A stretch of DNA of 59,507 nucleotides. Source: an uncultured Bdellovibrionales bacterium (GTDB lineage: Bacteria > Bdellovibrionota > Bdellovibrionia > Bdellovibrionales > JAMPXM01). A program made the translations under genes and the position numbers. Location of the stretch: assembly GCA_937927435.1 (NCBI GenBank), contig CALBDW010000143.1, forward strand, positions 1-59,507, read 5' to 3'. The notes beneath the pieces were generated by a model. It saw only the letters and a program-made list of their open reading frames with translations. It ran no database searches and was not told the DNA's origin. Positions 33,035-41,021 of this stretch are shown here, in pieces. How positions within the stretch are numbered: position 1 is the first letter of the stretch; every line of letters starts with the position of its first letter.

Positions 33035-35497
33035 TCAGTTCGTTTTCGTCGGGACCGCAGGTTCCGCCGGCGTCACCGTTTCGTCGTCCGTTTTCGACGT
33101 GCGCGGAAGTTTGTCGATGTTGCTGCCGTACGGGTCGCGGCCGTCGAAGTTCTTCTTAATCCATTCGATGCGGTCGTTCACGGTCCGGGTCAGGTTCTGG
33201 TGACTGTCGGCCACGTTGCGGATAATTCTCGGGGTTAAGAATACCACAAGATTGACCTTATTTGTCTCAACTCTCTTTGACTTGAAGAGCCATCCTAAGA
33301 TCGGAATGTCGCCGAGGAGGGGGATTTTCTTCTCTTCAACGGTGTCTTCGTCGCGCACCAGACCCCCGAGGACCGCCGTATCACCATTATTCACGGTGAT
33401 ATTCGACTTGATCACGCGCGTGGAGACCCCGGCGGCGTTCTTCGCCAGGTTCTCGGCCGGGACGACTTTCTTCGAGAGCTGTTTCACGCTCTGTTCGACT
33501 TTGAGTCGCACGATCTCCGAATCCGGCCGGATCGAGGGTGTGATCTTGAGCTTGATCGTCGCGTCCTCGAAGCGGGGAGTCATCGCCGTCATGCCCGTCG
33601 TCGTGACGTTCTGATCGATCCCGACCGGCATCTTGTCACCCACCTCGATTTCGGCTTCTTCGTTGTCCTGAGCGAGGATTCGGGGCGTGGAGAGAACGTT
33701 CGTCTCCGTCGTGGACTGGATCAAGTTGATAAAGGAGATGAGGTTGGGCACCTGCATCGTGCGGCCGCCGATATCGACTTCAACCGTCTTATTGCTACCG
33801 AAGCCGAGGATGACGCCCGAGTCGGTGACCGGGTTCAGGATCTTGGCGATGTCCGTCGTCACGAATCCTGTACGGCCGATGCCTTTGCCGTTTTCCGAAA
33901 AGCCGTAATAGTTCGGCTGCCAGGAGTCGTTCTTCATGCTGTTCATTTCCATGATGATCGCTTCTACGAACACCTGGTCTTTCGGAATATCGAGTTGCGA
34001 GAGGATCGTGAGGACTTTCTCGTAGTCCACTTTACTCGCCGTAATGACCAGCGAGTTCGTGTTCTTGTCCGCTGTGATTTTAACGTCGCCGCCGAAGATC
34101 GACTGTTGCGCCAGCGGGCTCACGGCCGCGCCGGGGCGTTGAAACCCGACTCCTCCGCTCGAAGGCCCCCCGGCAGGCGCTCCCACGGTCGCCGTTTGCG
34201 CGATGCCGGAGAGGGTCTGCGCGATCTTCTCGGCCTCGCCGAACTTCACGTAGTAGACGTAGACGCCCCCGGCTTCGGCCGGATCGAGTTTGTAGTCGAG
34301 CTTTTTGACGAGTTCGCGGACCTTGTTGATGCCGGCTTGGTTGCCCACCACGATGATGGCATTTGTGCGTTCATCGGGTGTCACGATGCTGAGTTCCTCG
34401 GGTGCGCTGGCGCCGGGCGAGCCGGGACGCGCGCGGAAACGGGGAACACCTGCGCCGAACGGCGGGGCGCCGGGGGCGCCGGAACCACGTCCAATAGACG
34501 TGTCTTTATTGATGATCTGGTTGATCAAGTCGGCCAGGTCTTTCGCACGCGCGTAGCGGATCGGAATGACCGCGAGTTGCTCTTCGAAGCCCGGGCGGTC
34601 GATCTCCTTGATGATTTTCATGATCCGTTCGACGTTCGAGCCGAAGTCCGTGATGATGAGAGTGTTGGTCGGTTCGTACGCCACGATCTCGCCGTCGCGT
34701 GATTGCAGGATCTTCAGGCGCCGGTTTACTTCTTCGGCCGAAGTGTGTTTCAAGTGGACGATCCGAGTGATCAAGAGGTCGGAGTTGGGGTAATAGTCGC
34801 CCGCATACGTGTCGATCGAGTCACGTTGTGCGAGACGCGTGCTCTTGACCTTCAGGAATTTCCCGTAGGGCACGACCGTGAGCTGGTTCACGGCGAGAGC
34901 GGCGAGGAACGCCTTCCACGCTTCGGCGACGGTGATTTTCGAAGGGGCGATAATGCTGATTTTGCCGCGCACTCCCGGGTCGATGATGAAATTCTTGCCG
35001 GTGAGTTGGCTCATCGCCTGAATCACGTCGGTGATGTCGGCGTTCGGGTAATCGAAGCTTTCGATCAAATCCGGATAGTTTTCGTTCGTAATGTCTTCGA
35101 TGCTCGCTTCCGAAATGTCGGGCACCTTTGCTTTTTTTTGCGTTTGAGCCGGCTTCACCGTGGGCACCGACGTGGTGGAGGAGCGGGACGGGCGCGACGC
35201 CCCGCCATTTTGCGGAGTCGGGAAGCGGCGGGTGCTGCCGCTATCGTCCGGCGGCGGTAAACCTGCCGGAGGATTAAAATCCGAGTCCGGAAGCGGAGGA
35301 GCCGGCGGTGGTGGCGGCGGCTCTACGGCCGGTTCAAACGTGCCGGGCATCATGTCGCCCTCAAACTCTTCGTCCGAAAAGAGTGCGTCTATGTCCTCCT
35401 CTTCTTGTGCGTAAATCCAACCGCTGTGAGGAGCGGGGAGAGTGAGCAAGAAGACGAGGGCTAATGTCAGTACGGCTCTTGGTTTGAGAGCTCCCAT
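33035..35497 (-). CDS. gspD: Type II secretion outer-membrane secretin GspD
   Basis: GspD forms the outer-membrane channel. The start at 35497 gives a signal peptide (MGALKPRAVLTLALVFLLTL, cut near IYAQ) and has AAGGTGG upstream; the frame is open back into gspC but that part lacks support. A long acidic and Pro-rich stretch (about residues 30-130) precedes the N0 domain (FDYPNADITDVIQAMSQLTG). N1-N3 domains follow, two of them with Gly/Pro-rich loops, then the secretin domain (LSTPRILAQDNEEAEIEVGDK, and VNNGDTAVLGGLVRDED near the C-terminus). About 820 residues is long for GspD because of the added disordered parts. It starts 52 bases after the gspC stop. Confidence 0.94.
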   Translation of the reverse strand: MGALKPRAVLTLALVFLLTLPAPHSGWIYAQEEEDIDALFSDEEFEGDMMPGTFEPAVEPPPPPPAPPLPDSDFNPPAGLPPPDDSGSTRRFPTPQNGGASRPSRSSTTSVPTVKPAQTQKKAKVPDISEASIEDITNENYPDLIESFDYPNADITDVIQAMSQLTGKNFIIDPGVRGKISIIAPSKITVAEAWKAFLAALAVNQLTVVPYGKFLKVKSTRLAQRDSIDTYAGDYYPNSDLLITRIVHLKHTSAEEVNRRLKILQSRDGEIVAYEPTNTLIITDFGSNVERIMKIIKEIDRPGFEEQLAVIPIRYARAKDLADLINQIINKDTSIGRGSGAPGAPPFGAGVPRFRARPGSPGASAPEELSIVTPDERTNAIIVVGNQAGINKVRELVKKLDYKLDPAEAGGVYVYYVKFGEAEKIAQTLSGIAQTATVGAPAGGPSSGGVGFQRPGAAVSPLAQQSIFGGDVKITADKNTNSLVITASKVDYEKVLTILSQLDIPKDQVFVEAIIMEMNSMKNDSWQPNYYGFSENGKGIGRTGFVTTDIAKILNPVTDSGVILGFGSNKTVEVDIGGRTMQVPNLISFINLIQSTTETNVLSTPRILAQDNEEAEIEVGDKMPVGIDQNVTTTGMTAMTPRFEDATIKLKITPSIRPDSEIVRLKVEQSVKQLSKKVVPAENLAKNAAGVSTRVIKSNITVNNGDTAVLGGLVRDEDTVEEKKIPLLGDIPILGWLFKSKRVETNKVNLVVFLTPRIIRNVADSHQNLTRTVNDRIEWIKKNFDGRDPYGSNIDKLPRTSKTDDETVTPAEPAVPTKTN

Positions 35498-35549
35498 ACG
35501 ATCCACCTTCCATCCTTGGTTGAGCGGGCTTCGGAGCCCGGCACATCCT

Positions 35550-36464
35550 CTATTGCGTAATCGTGTACTGGTTGTTGACGTCTTTTCCGTCTCGTTCAAA
35601 ACCCAAATTAATCGTTGTCGCGCTCGAACGAAGGGCGTTGTAAAGCTCCATCGCTTTCGCCGGGCTGTCGACGCGCTCGCCGTTCACCGACTTAATGCAA
35701 TCGCCGCGTCTTAGCCCCAGTTTTTCGTAAATCGAGCCTGACGCGATCTCGGCTAGCGCGAAGCACTCAATGGTGCCGCCAGGGCCCATCCGGGGAACGG
35801 CTCTCGCTTGTTGCAAAAGTTCGGGCAGATTGCTTGTCAGCCGGTTGATGTCCTGGCGTTTGAGTTCGAAATCGTGTTCGCTTTTCTGAAGAACTTCGCC
35901 GTTTTGAACCGGTCTTGCTTGCGTTTGCGCTTGCCCGAAGTTGATCCGCGATTCTTCTTTCAGTTCGACGAACTCGCGTCGGCCGGTCGCTTTGTTTCTA
36001 AAAACAACTTTCCGTCTCTCGATGGAGAGGACCGTACCGAGATCGTCGGGGATCACGCTATTCACTCTTACCGAATAGTCTTCGTTCTTGGATTTCACGT
36101 GAATCGTCGCGATCGAGCGCTCGGGATTCGCGTGCACGATCGTTCCGACGAGGTTGATTGCGAGATTCGTGGGAACGGGTTCCGGATCCTCCTCGGGCAT
36201 CGAGCCGGGGGTGCTTGCGTCGCTGCCTTCGCCGAGAGCGGGCGGAATTTTCCCGTCTGAATTAAAGATGTTGCGTTCTTTGATGACGGCAAGATAACCG
36301 CTGCTCGGGCGTTGTGGCGGCCGGGCTGGAGGTTGCGCGGGCGGGGGTTGCTGCGGATACAAGTCGCCGCGGACGAACATCAAGCCAAGATCGCCTAAAA
36401 ACAGCCCCAAAAGAACCAAGAGGGCGAATATCGACAGTTTCTCAACGGGCAGCTGTGACCTCAT
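35550..36464 (-). CDS. gspC: Type II secretion protein GspC
   Basis: GspC links the inner-membrane platform to the GspD secretin and helps choose substrates. The 304-residue protein has a short cytoplasmic start, one membrane segment (LSIFALLVLLGLFLGDLGLM), a Pro-rich linker, and the HR domain (LAINLVGTIVHANPERSIATI). It ends in a PDZ-like domain (IASGSIYEKLGLRRGDCIKSVNGERV is its core). The C-terminal PDZ rather than coiled-coil ending fits the common GspC class. It is the first gene of the operon; the nearest promoter candidate is about 110 bases upstream. GGAAG precedes the ATG by 10 bases. Confidence 0.93.
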   Translation of the reverse strand: MRSQLPVEKLSIFALLVLLGLFLGDLGLMFVRGDLYPQQPPPAQPPARPPQRPSSGYLAVIKERNIFNSDGKIPPALGEGSDASTPGSMPEEDPEPVPTNLAINLVGTIVHANPERSIATIHVKSKNEDYSVRVNSVIPDDLGTVLSIERRKVVFRNKATGRREFVELKEESRINFGQAQTQARPVQNGEVLQKSEHDFELKRQDINRLTSNLPELLQQARAVPRMGPGGTIECFALAEIASGSIYEKLGLRRGDCIKSVNGERVDSPAKAMELYNALRSSATTINLGFERDGKDVNNQYTITQ

Positions 36465-36573
36465 GATGCCAGAATCTTCCCTCGTCGCTTCAATGTCCGC
36501 CGCTTAGGAAAACGCCACGAGCGCACCCAAGTCCTTGCCATCTCGAGAAAATTATCAATGCACTCGCAGCTCA

Positions 36574-36602
36574 ATTGTAGCAGTCGCATCATCCGAATCG
36601 AA
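36574..36602 (-). promoter_or_regulatory. Candidate promoter of the gspC-N operon
   Basis: On the minus strand TTCGAT (36597-36602) and TACAAT (36574-36579) have 17-base spacing. The -10 is close to consensus and the -35 is weak. Initiation would leave a leader of about 105 bases before gspC. Confidence 0.4.
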
Positions 36603-36975
36603 GAAATGATTTTTAACGCAGGACTCGCCTAAGGTTGGGGAGGGGATTCTGTGCGAAGCCGCCGACGACAGCCCGGCGCCTACGCCATTCTTTCAAACAG
36701 CTCTGAAATTTTCACAGACCGGGGTGACCATTTTCGTTTTCGTGCCAACCCTCAAAACCAATTTAATTGCATCCTGAAGTGGATTCGTCCGATTTGCCTT
36801 GTGGCACGCCTGTTGCTTTCGACGGGTTTTGAGTGCCCAATTTCGTCACTTAAACGGGTCGAGTCGATTTCGCTTGAAATCGAAATCGGAGGCTTGTGTG
36901 GGCGGCGGGAAAGGGTGCTTGTCAGGGAATTGGAAAACAAACTTAAACGAGACGCGGAAGTCGGGGGAAAGAAAA
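36603..36975. other. Divergent intergenic region, no gene recognised
   Basis: This stretch lies between the gsp operon promoter candidate and the plus-strand FabD-like gene. Open frames exist (for example 36651-37028) but their residue make-up, rich in Arg and lacking any recognisable pattern, and their overlap with the next gene argue against coding. I see no good promoter for the plus-strand gene. Confidence 0.5.
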
Positions 36976-37704
36976 ATGACGAAGCGGGCAGTGGTTTTCG
37001 CAGGCAGAAACGGTTTAGATTTCATTGATTTACGGATGAGTGTTATTCGAATTCCTGAAGTGTCCTTGCGAATCCGTCAAGCCCAGTCGGTCTTCGATTC
37101 TTTGGGTTTACAAAAGAGCGTTAACCTGATGTCTCTAATCACGGCCGACGATGAACAGTTCTTCCGAAATATCGGGCTGAAAGGTCTGCTGGCTGCGATC
37201 GTTCAAGTCGGCCTTTACGACCGTTATCTGAGAACGCAGCGGGCTTCCGACTTCCTCGTCGGGAATACTAACGGCGACTCGGCGTTGCTGGTGGCCGCGG
37301 GTAAACTGAGCTTCGAGGAGATGATCAGGACTTCGCAAGCGGTTACAGCCTTACGTCCAGTTGAACCAGTTCAGCCTGTCGTGGCTCAACCGGTTCCGAT
37401 TTTGAGCGGTCTTTCGCTTACGGAGTACGGAGCCTTTGTGTCGACGACGAACGACCAGGGGATGAGAATTTACGAGCCGTTTAAGAGCACGTCGATGGAT
37501 CTCAAGAGCATCGTCTCGTCGCTTCACATCGATAACGGCGTTGAACTCTTCATCAATATCGGTCCGGCGAGCGCTCTCCGGGTTTCTGATTACCGCATGA
37601 TCGGTACCGGAGACCTCGAAGCCCTCGACTCGATCGAGCTCGATCCGATGCTGACTTGGTTTTGGAACGAGCTCGAGAACTTGAAAACCGGCACGTTGAA
37701 TTGA
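36976..37704 (+). CDS. FabD-like acyltransferase-fold protein lacking catalytic residues
   Basis: The 242-residue product aligns by eye to malonyl-CoA:ACP transacylase (FabD) landmarks but in degraded form. FabD's N-terminal FPGQGSQ is replaced by FAGRNGLD. The nucleophile elbow GHSLGEYSALVAAG is replaced by GNTNGDSALLVAAG, removing the Ser. The region that would hold the catalytic His is shortened. The downstream GVELFINIGPASAL matches the FabD 'YEVGPG' strand. LSFEEMIRTSQAV matches the helix after the elbow. It is therefore probably a non-enzymatic binding or regulatory protein. The ATG at 36976 follows GGGGGAAAG; the frame is open upstream to 36799. It is divergent from gspC and ends in front of a terminator cluster. 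Confidence 0.75.
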   Translation: MTKRAVVFAGRNGLDFIDLRMSVIRIPEVSLRIRQAQSVFDSLGLQKSVNLMSLITADDEQFFRNIGLKGLLAAIVQVGLYDRYLRTQRASDFLVGNTNGDSALLVAAGKLSFEEMIRTSQAVTALRPVEPVQPVVAQPVPILSGLSLTEYGAFVSTTNDQGMRIYEPFKSTSMDLKSIVSSLHIDNGVELFINIGPASALRVSDYRMIGTGDLEALDSIELDPMLTWFWNELENLKTGTLN

Positions 37705-37744
37705 TCTCTTCGCGACTAAGTCGCGGTGTTAAGTTGTAAACGCG

Positions 37745-37825
37745 GCGCCTCGGTGGATAGCGCCTTTGACACTCGCGGTTCGTATAGGAGGGGAGCGGGA
37801 GTGTTCGAGGCGCTTTGTTTTTTTC
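37745..37825 (+). terminator. Large bipartite intrinsic terminator
   Basis: Outer arms GCGCCTCG (37745-37752) and CGAGGCGC (37806-37813) enclose an inner hairpin ACACTC/GAGTGT (37769-37774 with 37799-37804) and are followed by TTTGTTTTTTT. A second upstream segment, AGCGCCT (37759-37765), can also pair with AGGCGCT (37808-37814), so two alternative 5' arms compete for one 3' arm. It ends the FabD-like gene. A small palindrome CGCGACT-A-AGTCGCG lies before it at 37711-37725. Confidence 0.7.
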
Positions 37826-37828
37826 ATT

Positions 37829-37867
37829 CGGGTGCCATGGTCTCGTGCCTCCCGTTATCGGCACCCG
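37829..37867. repeat. Inverted repeat CGGGTGCC/GGCACCCG
   Basis: Perfect 8-base arms (37829-37836 with 37860-37867) and a 23-base loop, directly after the T-tract of the preceding terminator. Read on the minus strand it would serve the convergent GNAT-like gene, but no good U-tract follows on that side. Confidence 0.5.
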
Positions 37868-37869
37868 GT

Positions 37870-37933
37870 ACAACTTGTCGTGGGTTACACCGTCGGTAAC
37901 CTCATCACCGTCTGCAGTCGCACGACAAGTTGT
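37870..37933. repeat. Long inverted repeat with a nested hairpin
   Basis: ACAACTTGTCGTG (37870-37882) and CACGACAAGTTGT (37921-37933) are perfect 13-base arms. Inside, GGTTAC/GTAACC (37883-37888 with 37896-37901) forms a second hairpin. It lies in the gap between the convergent FabD-like and GNAT-like genes. The core AACTTGTCG...CGACAAGTT recurs in the palindrome after actF at 53632-53657. The function is unknown: small RNA, terminator or repeat family. Confidence 0.6.
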
Positions 37934-37991
37934 TCCAGGTCCACGCAAGAAGCCTGAGATAACGACCTCATGAGCGCAAGCCTGGTCGTTC

Positions 37992-39107
37992 TCACAACCA
38001 CGCGCCTTCGAACTCGGGCGGTAGATGCTGGAGTCCCAGATTCGGCCACGGAGCGGGCTCCATCGTCGGTGTGAGGACTTGATAGAATCCGAACGGCAAG
38101 CTGGTGGAAACGAACGAGGGCGGAGGAAGAGTCCGCCAGTTGCCACGGAAATGCAGGTACGCCAAAAGCTCACGCGGGGCCAGGCGCGAAAAGGCATCGT
38201 CGACGAGGCTGAAGAAGATCTCCTCACTGTCGCAGGAGAGGAAACTCAGAAATTTCATTTCCAGAGGGGCTCCTTGCTTCGGTGTCGGCCGCGCCAAACG
38301 GAAGAAACCGGCCACTTGCAGAAGCTGGTGCACGGTTTGTGCGAAGCCTCGATAAGATTGCGGCGTAAGAACTTGCGTGTTGCGTGGATCGTAAAGGGCT
38401 GCGACTCCGCGGATGGCTCCTTTCGAATCGCGGGCGATCCGGAAGTCTGAAAGGCTGAGACCGGGCCAGCGCCCGATTTCGCCCAGAAAGTTTTCGGGGG
38501 TATGCACGCGTGCCAGAGGTCGTTGCGCCGCTTGCTTACGCAGGTAGGTACAGAGTTCTTCGAGCTCGTTTTCGGCGAGCGGGGAAAGCCGGATCGTGGG
38601 AAGCGGCCGGCTCGAGAGCGGAATCCGCCCGTGCAGAACCACGACGCGGAAGCGGTTGAGGAGGAAATACCGCGGAAGTTTCCGGCGCGTGTGGCTGGTC
38701 GGGCGAATGAGCGCGTTGGTCGCCTGGTTGTCCCCCAAAGCGACGGCCGAAAAAATATAGCGGCAGCCCCGCTCTTCGAGCACGCGCTCGAGAACAGGAA
38801 CGAAGTATTGCGCCCACTGTGCGATCGCGCGGCGGGTGGGAGCCACGCGAAGATCGGTGGCGTAGGCCCATGTCGTTTTTTCGCCGAGGACGAAGCCTTC
38901 TTTGAAGATCAAGGAGGCGAGGCCTGCGATGGACCCGTCGTCGTCTTCCAGCCAGACCGTTTGGTAGTCGTCGGAGAGAAGGCGGTAGTGCTCGAAGAAA
39001 CCGCGCGGCCTGCGGATGGAAAAGTCGATCGTTCCGGGTAAAGCCCGGCGTTCGAAGAATTCCGTTAAGCGAGGATCGTCGGATTGAGTCGCGTGAACGA
39101 GCTTCAT
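37992..39107 (-). CDS. GNAT-like acyltransferase protein
   Basis: The 371-residue product looks like an N-acetyltransferase-fold protein: VWLEDDDGSIAGLASLIFKEGF is a typical GNAT strand pair, followed by ATDLRVAPTRRAIAQWAQYF in the cofactor-binding position. The second half (KGAIRGVAALYDPRNTQVL) may be a second, partner GNAT domain. No substrate can be named. The ATG at 39107 overlaps the stop of the cobalamin adenosyltransferase gene by 4 bases, so it is second in a two-gene operon; an ATG seven codons upstream is in frame but lies inside the first gene. The link to cobalamin is positional only. Confidence 0.7.
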   Translation of the reverse strand: MKLVHATQSDDPRLTEFFERRALPGTIDFSIRRPRGFFEHYRLLSDDYQTVWLEDDDGSIAGLASLIFKEGFVLGEKTTWAYATDLRVAPTRRAIAQWAQYFVPVLERVLEERGCRYIFSAVALGDNQATNALIRPTSHTRRKLPRYFLLNRFRVVVLHGRIPLSSRPLPTIRLSPLAENELEELCTYLRKQAAQRPLARVHTPENFLGEIGRWPGLSLSDFRIARDSKGAIRGVAALYDPRNTQVLTPQSYRGFAQTVHQLLQVAGFFRLARPTPKQGAPLEMKFLSFLSCDSEEIFFSLVDDAFSRLAPRELLAYLHFRGNWRTLPPPSFVSTSLPFGFYQVLTPTMEPAPWPNLGLQHLPPEFEGAWL

Positions 39108-39712
39108 GACCGGTCTTTTCCCATCCAAATCGGTTCATCAATCGAGAGCAAGCGATTGAGATGGCGAGCCAGCACGAAGAAATAATCGCTCAAGCGGTTC
39201 AGATATTGAATATGAATTTCGGCGGCGGACTCCGGCTCGGTTTCCGCAAGATGAACGATCAGGCGTTCGGCCCGACGGCAAACCGTTCGCGCAAGGTGAG
39301 CGACACTCGCGGAGCGGGCTCCTCCGGGCAAAACGAAGTGTTGGAGAGGCTTCAGTTCGGCGGAAAACGAGTCCATCGCCGTTTCGAGGTTCGTGACTCG
39401 CGACGGGTCGAGTGCCGGCAATTGGTTCCGCATCGCCGCGTCTTCGCACGCGAGATAGCTTCCTAAGTCGAAGAGATCACTTTGAATGGACGCCAACTCC
39501 TTGAGAAGCCTGGAGGATTCTTCCTTCAGGCCAGCTTTTTCCAAATCGTCACGAAGATCGTGTGCCAAAAGCCCGATGACGCTGTTGAGTTCGTCCACGG
39601 TCCCATAAGCTTCAAGCCGCGTATGCGCTTTTGAAACCCGCTTGCCGCCGATCAGACTTGTTTTGCCTTTATCGCCGCCTTTCGTATAGATTTTCATAGC
39701 GCCGTCGCCCAT
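39104..39712 (-). CDS. Cob(I)alamin adenosyltransferase, PduO type
   Basis: PduO-type enzymes transfer the adenosyl group of ATP to cob(I)alamin, giving adenosylcobalamin. The N-terminal ATP-binding signature is clear (IYTKGGDKGKTSLIGGKRVSK, then EAYGTVDELNSVIG). The family's C-terminal helices appear as FVLPGGARSASVAHLARTVCRRAER and LNRLSDYFFVLAR. I place the start at ATG 39712 because GGGAGG lies 5 bases before it; the next ATG (39697) begins at MKIYTKGG, closer to the usual family start. The length of 202 residues is normal. Cobalamin synthesis genes are not in this window, so the substrate may be imported. Confidence 0.93.
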   Translation of the reverse strand: MGDGAMKIYTKGGDKGKTSLIGGKRVSKAHTRLEAYGTVDELNSVIGLLAHDLRDDLEKAGLKEESSRLLKELASIQSDLFDLGSYLACEDAAMRNQLPALDPSRVTNLETAMDSFSAELKPLQHFVLPGGARSASVAHLARTVCRRAERLIVHLAETEPESAAEIHIQYLNRLSDYFFVLARHLNRLLSIDEPIWMGKDRS

Positions 39713-39822
39713 TCCTTCCTCCCGAGTTCGATCCAATCACATGTCGGACGAAAAGGGGAGCCGGGTGAATGCGCAAAGTGAAGAAATCGGGGCCAACGGC
39801 GGACTCGTGAGGAGGATGTGAA

Positions 39823-40638
39823 ATGGAAATGAAGATTCGGAAGCCGCTCTTGATGACCATTCCTCATTCCGGCGAGCGGGTGCCGGATGAAACGCCCTGG
39901 CTGAAAAAACTGCCGGAAACGCTCCTCATGTTCGATGTCGACCGTTACGTGGACCGTCTTTACGAACCGGTGATCACGCGGTTGAATCTCCCTTTCGTGA
40001 AAACCGAATGGCATCGGTACGCCGTCGATCTGAACCGTTTGCCGGATGATGTTGATTGCGACTCTGTTCAAGGGCATCCCAATCCGTCCGGTAAGTTCTC
40101 GCGCGGCCTGCATTGGTCCATTACGACGACGGGAGAAAAGCTGATGCCGGCGCCCATGCCGCCCGAAGTGCATGACACATTGGTGAAAAAGTATTTTGAG
40201 CCCTTTCACGAGAATGTGAAGGCGACGCTGGCGGAAATTCGGCAAGCTGGCGCAAGAATTACGTATCATCTTGATTTACACAGCATGCCATCCGTGGGGA
40301 CGCAGGAGCATCGCGACCCGGGAGAAAGACGGGCGGACATCGTCGTTAGTGATTGTGATGGAAAAAGTGCATCTCCCGAGTTCAAAGATCTCGTGATCCG
40401 GGCCTACAAGGAAGCGGGATTTTCTGTCGCATATAACTGGCCCTATAAGGGCGGGCGTGTGACGGAAACTTATGGCCGTCCGCAGGAGGGCCAAGAGGCG
40501 ATTCAAGTTGAATTGAATCGCGCTCTTTATATGGACGAAAAGACGAAGAGGTTGCTCGAAGACCGTTTGCGGGCGATGCAGGATCGCCTCTCCCAGGCTA
40601 TCACGACGATTTACAACGCGCTGCCTGACGTTTCTTAA
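39823..40638 (+). CDS. N-formylglutamate amidohydrolase family protein
   Basis: This family hydrolyses N-formyl-L-glutamate or related formyl and acyl amino acids. The 271-residue protein has the family blocks TIPHSGERVP near the N-terminus, a metal-site-like FDVDRYVDRLY, KTEWHRYAVDLNR, YHLDLHSMPS and NWPYKGGRVTETYG. No signal peptide is seen. AGGAGG lies 8 bases before the ATG. No other hut genes are nearby, so a histidine-degradation role cannot be inferred from context, and other substrates remain possible. It is divergent from the cobalamin adenosyltransferase operon and 108 bases before a small secreted-protein gene. Confidence 0.88.
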   Translation: MEMKIRKPLLMTIPHSGERVPDETPWLKKLPETLLMFDVDRYVDRLYEPVITRLNLPFVKTEWHRYAVDLNRLPDDVDCDSVQGHPNPSGKFSRGLHWSITTTGEKLMPAPMPPEVHDTLVKKYFEPFHENVKATLAEIRQAGARITYHLDLHSMPSVGTQEHRDPGERRADIVVSDCDGKSASPEFKDLVIRAYKEAGFSVAYNWPYKGGRVTETYGRPQEGQEAIQVELNRALYMDEKTKRLLEDRLRAMQDRLSQAITTIYNALPDVS

Positions 40639-40747
40639 GGCACTTTAGGTGTGCGATGAACGGCTGCGCCATGACGATTTGACCGGTGTTGAGAGCCGGT
40701 GCTAGTCCTTGCGGTTCGCCAATTCTCAAAATTGAAGGAGAGTCATC

Positions 40748-40999
40748 ATGGTGAACCGCTTTCTCTATCCGACGGTCGCCATTCATTTTGCTGCGTTTGT
40801 CGTTGCTGTCTTGGCGCTGAGTTCAGACTCCATGAGCTCGCTAGCCGGTCGGAAGAGTGTGGTGGAGCCGGTTTCGGAGACCGAAACCGGTGCGAACGAA
40901 ATTGAGTTGAGCGGGGGGCAGCAAGGGGCGCAAGTCGCACGCCCAGGGGCTCAAAACGCGGTTCCTTTTAATCATGCGCGGTCTGTTCAGGTCCGTTGA
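40748..40999 (+). CDS. Small secreted or membrane-anchored protein, unknown function
   Basis: The 83-residue product starts with a hydrophobic segment (FLYPTVAIHFAAFVVAVLAL) that reads as a signal anchor or uncut signal peptide, followed by a polar Ser/Glu/Gly/Gln-rich tail. No conserved family is recognised. A strong ribosome-binding site (AAGGAGAG) lies 5 bases before the ATG, the main support for it being a real gene. It is convergent with the EF-hand lipoprotein, with a 22-base gap. Confidence 0.6.
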   Translation: MVNRFLYPTVAIHFAAFVVAVLALSSDSMSSLAGRKSVVEPVSETETGANEIELSGGQQGAQVARPGAQNAVPFNHARSVQVR

Positions 41000-41021
41000 G
41001 GCTGGATCCGGCCACACGTAA

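Noticed and set aside
35498..35599. Longer gspD start reaching into gspC
   Set aside because: The extra residues overlap gspC, precede a clean signal peptide and have no ribosome-binding site; the start at 35497 has one.
36651..37028. Plus-strand frame of 125 codons before the FabD-like gene
   Set aside because: Arg-rich with no pattern, no ribosome-binding site, and it overlaps the start of a better supported gene.
40639..40747. tRNA in the gap before the small secreted-protein gene
   Set aside because: A CGGTTCGCC stretch recalls a T-arm, but no cloverleaf can be drawn within the gap.
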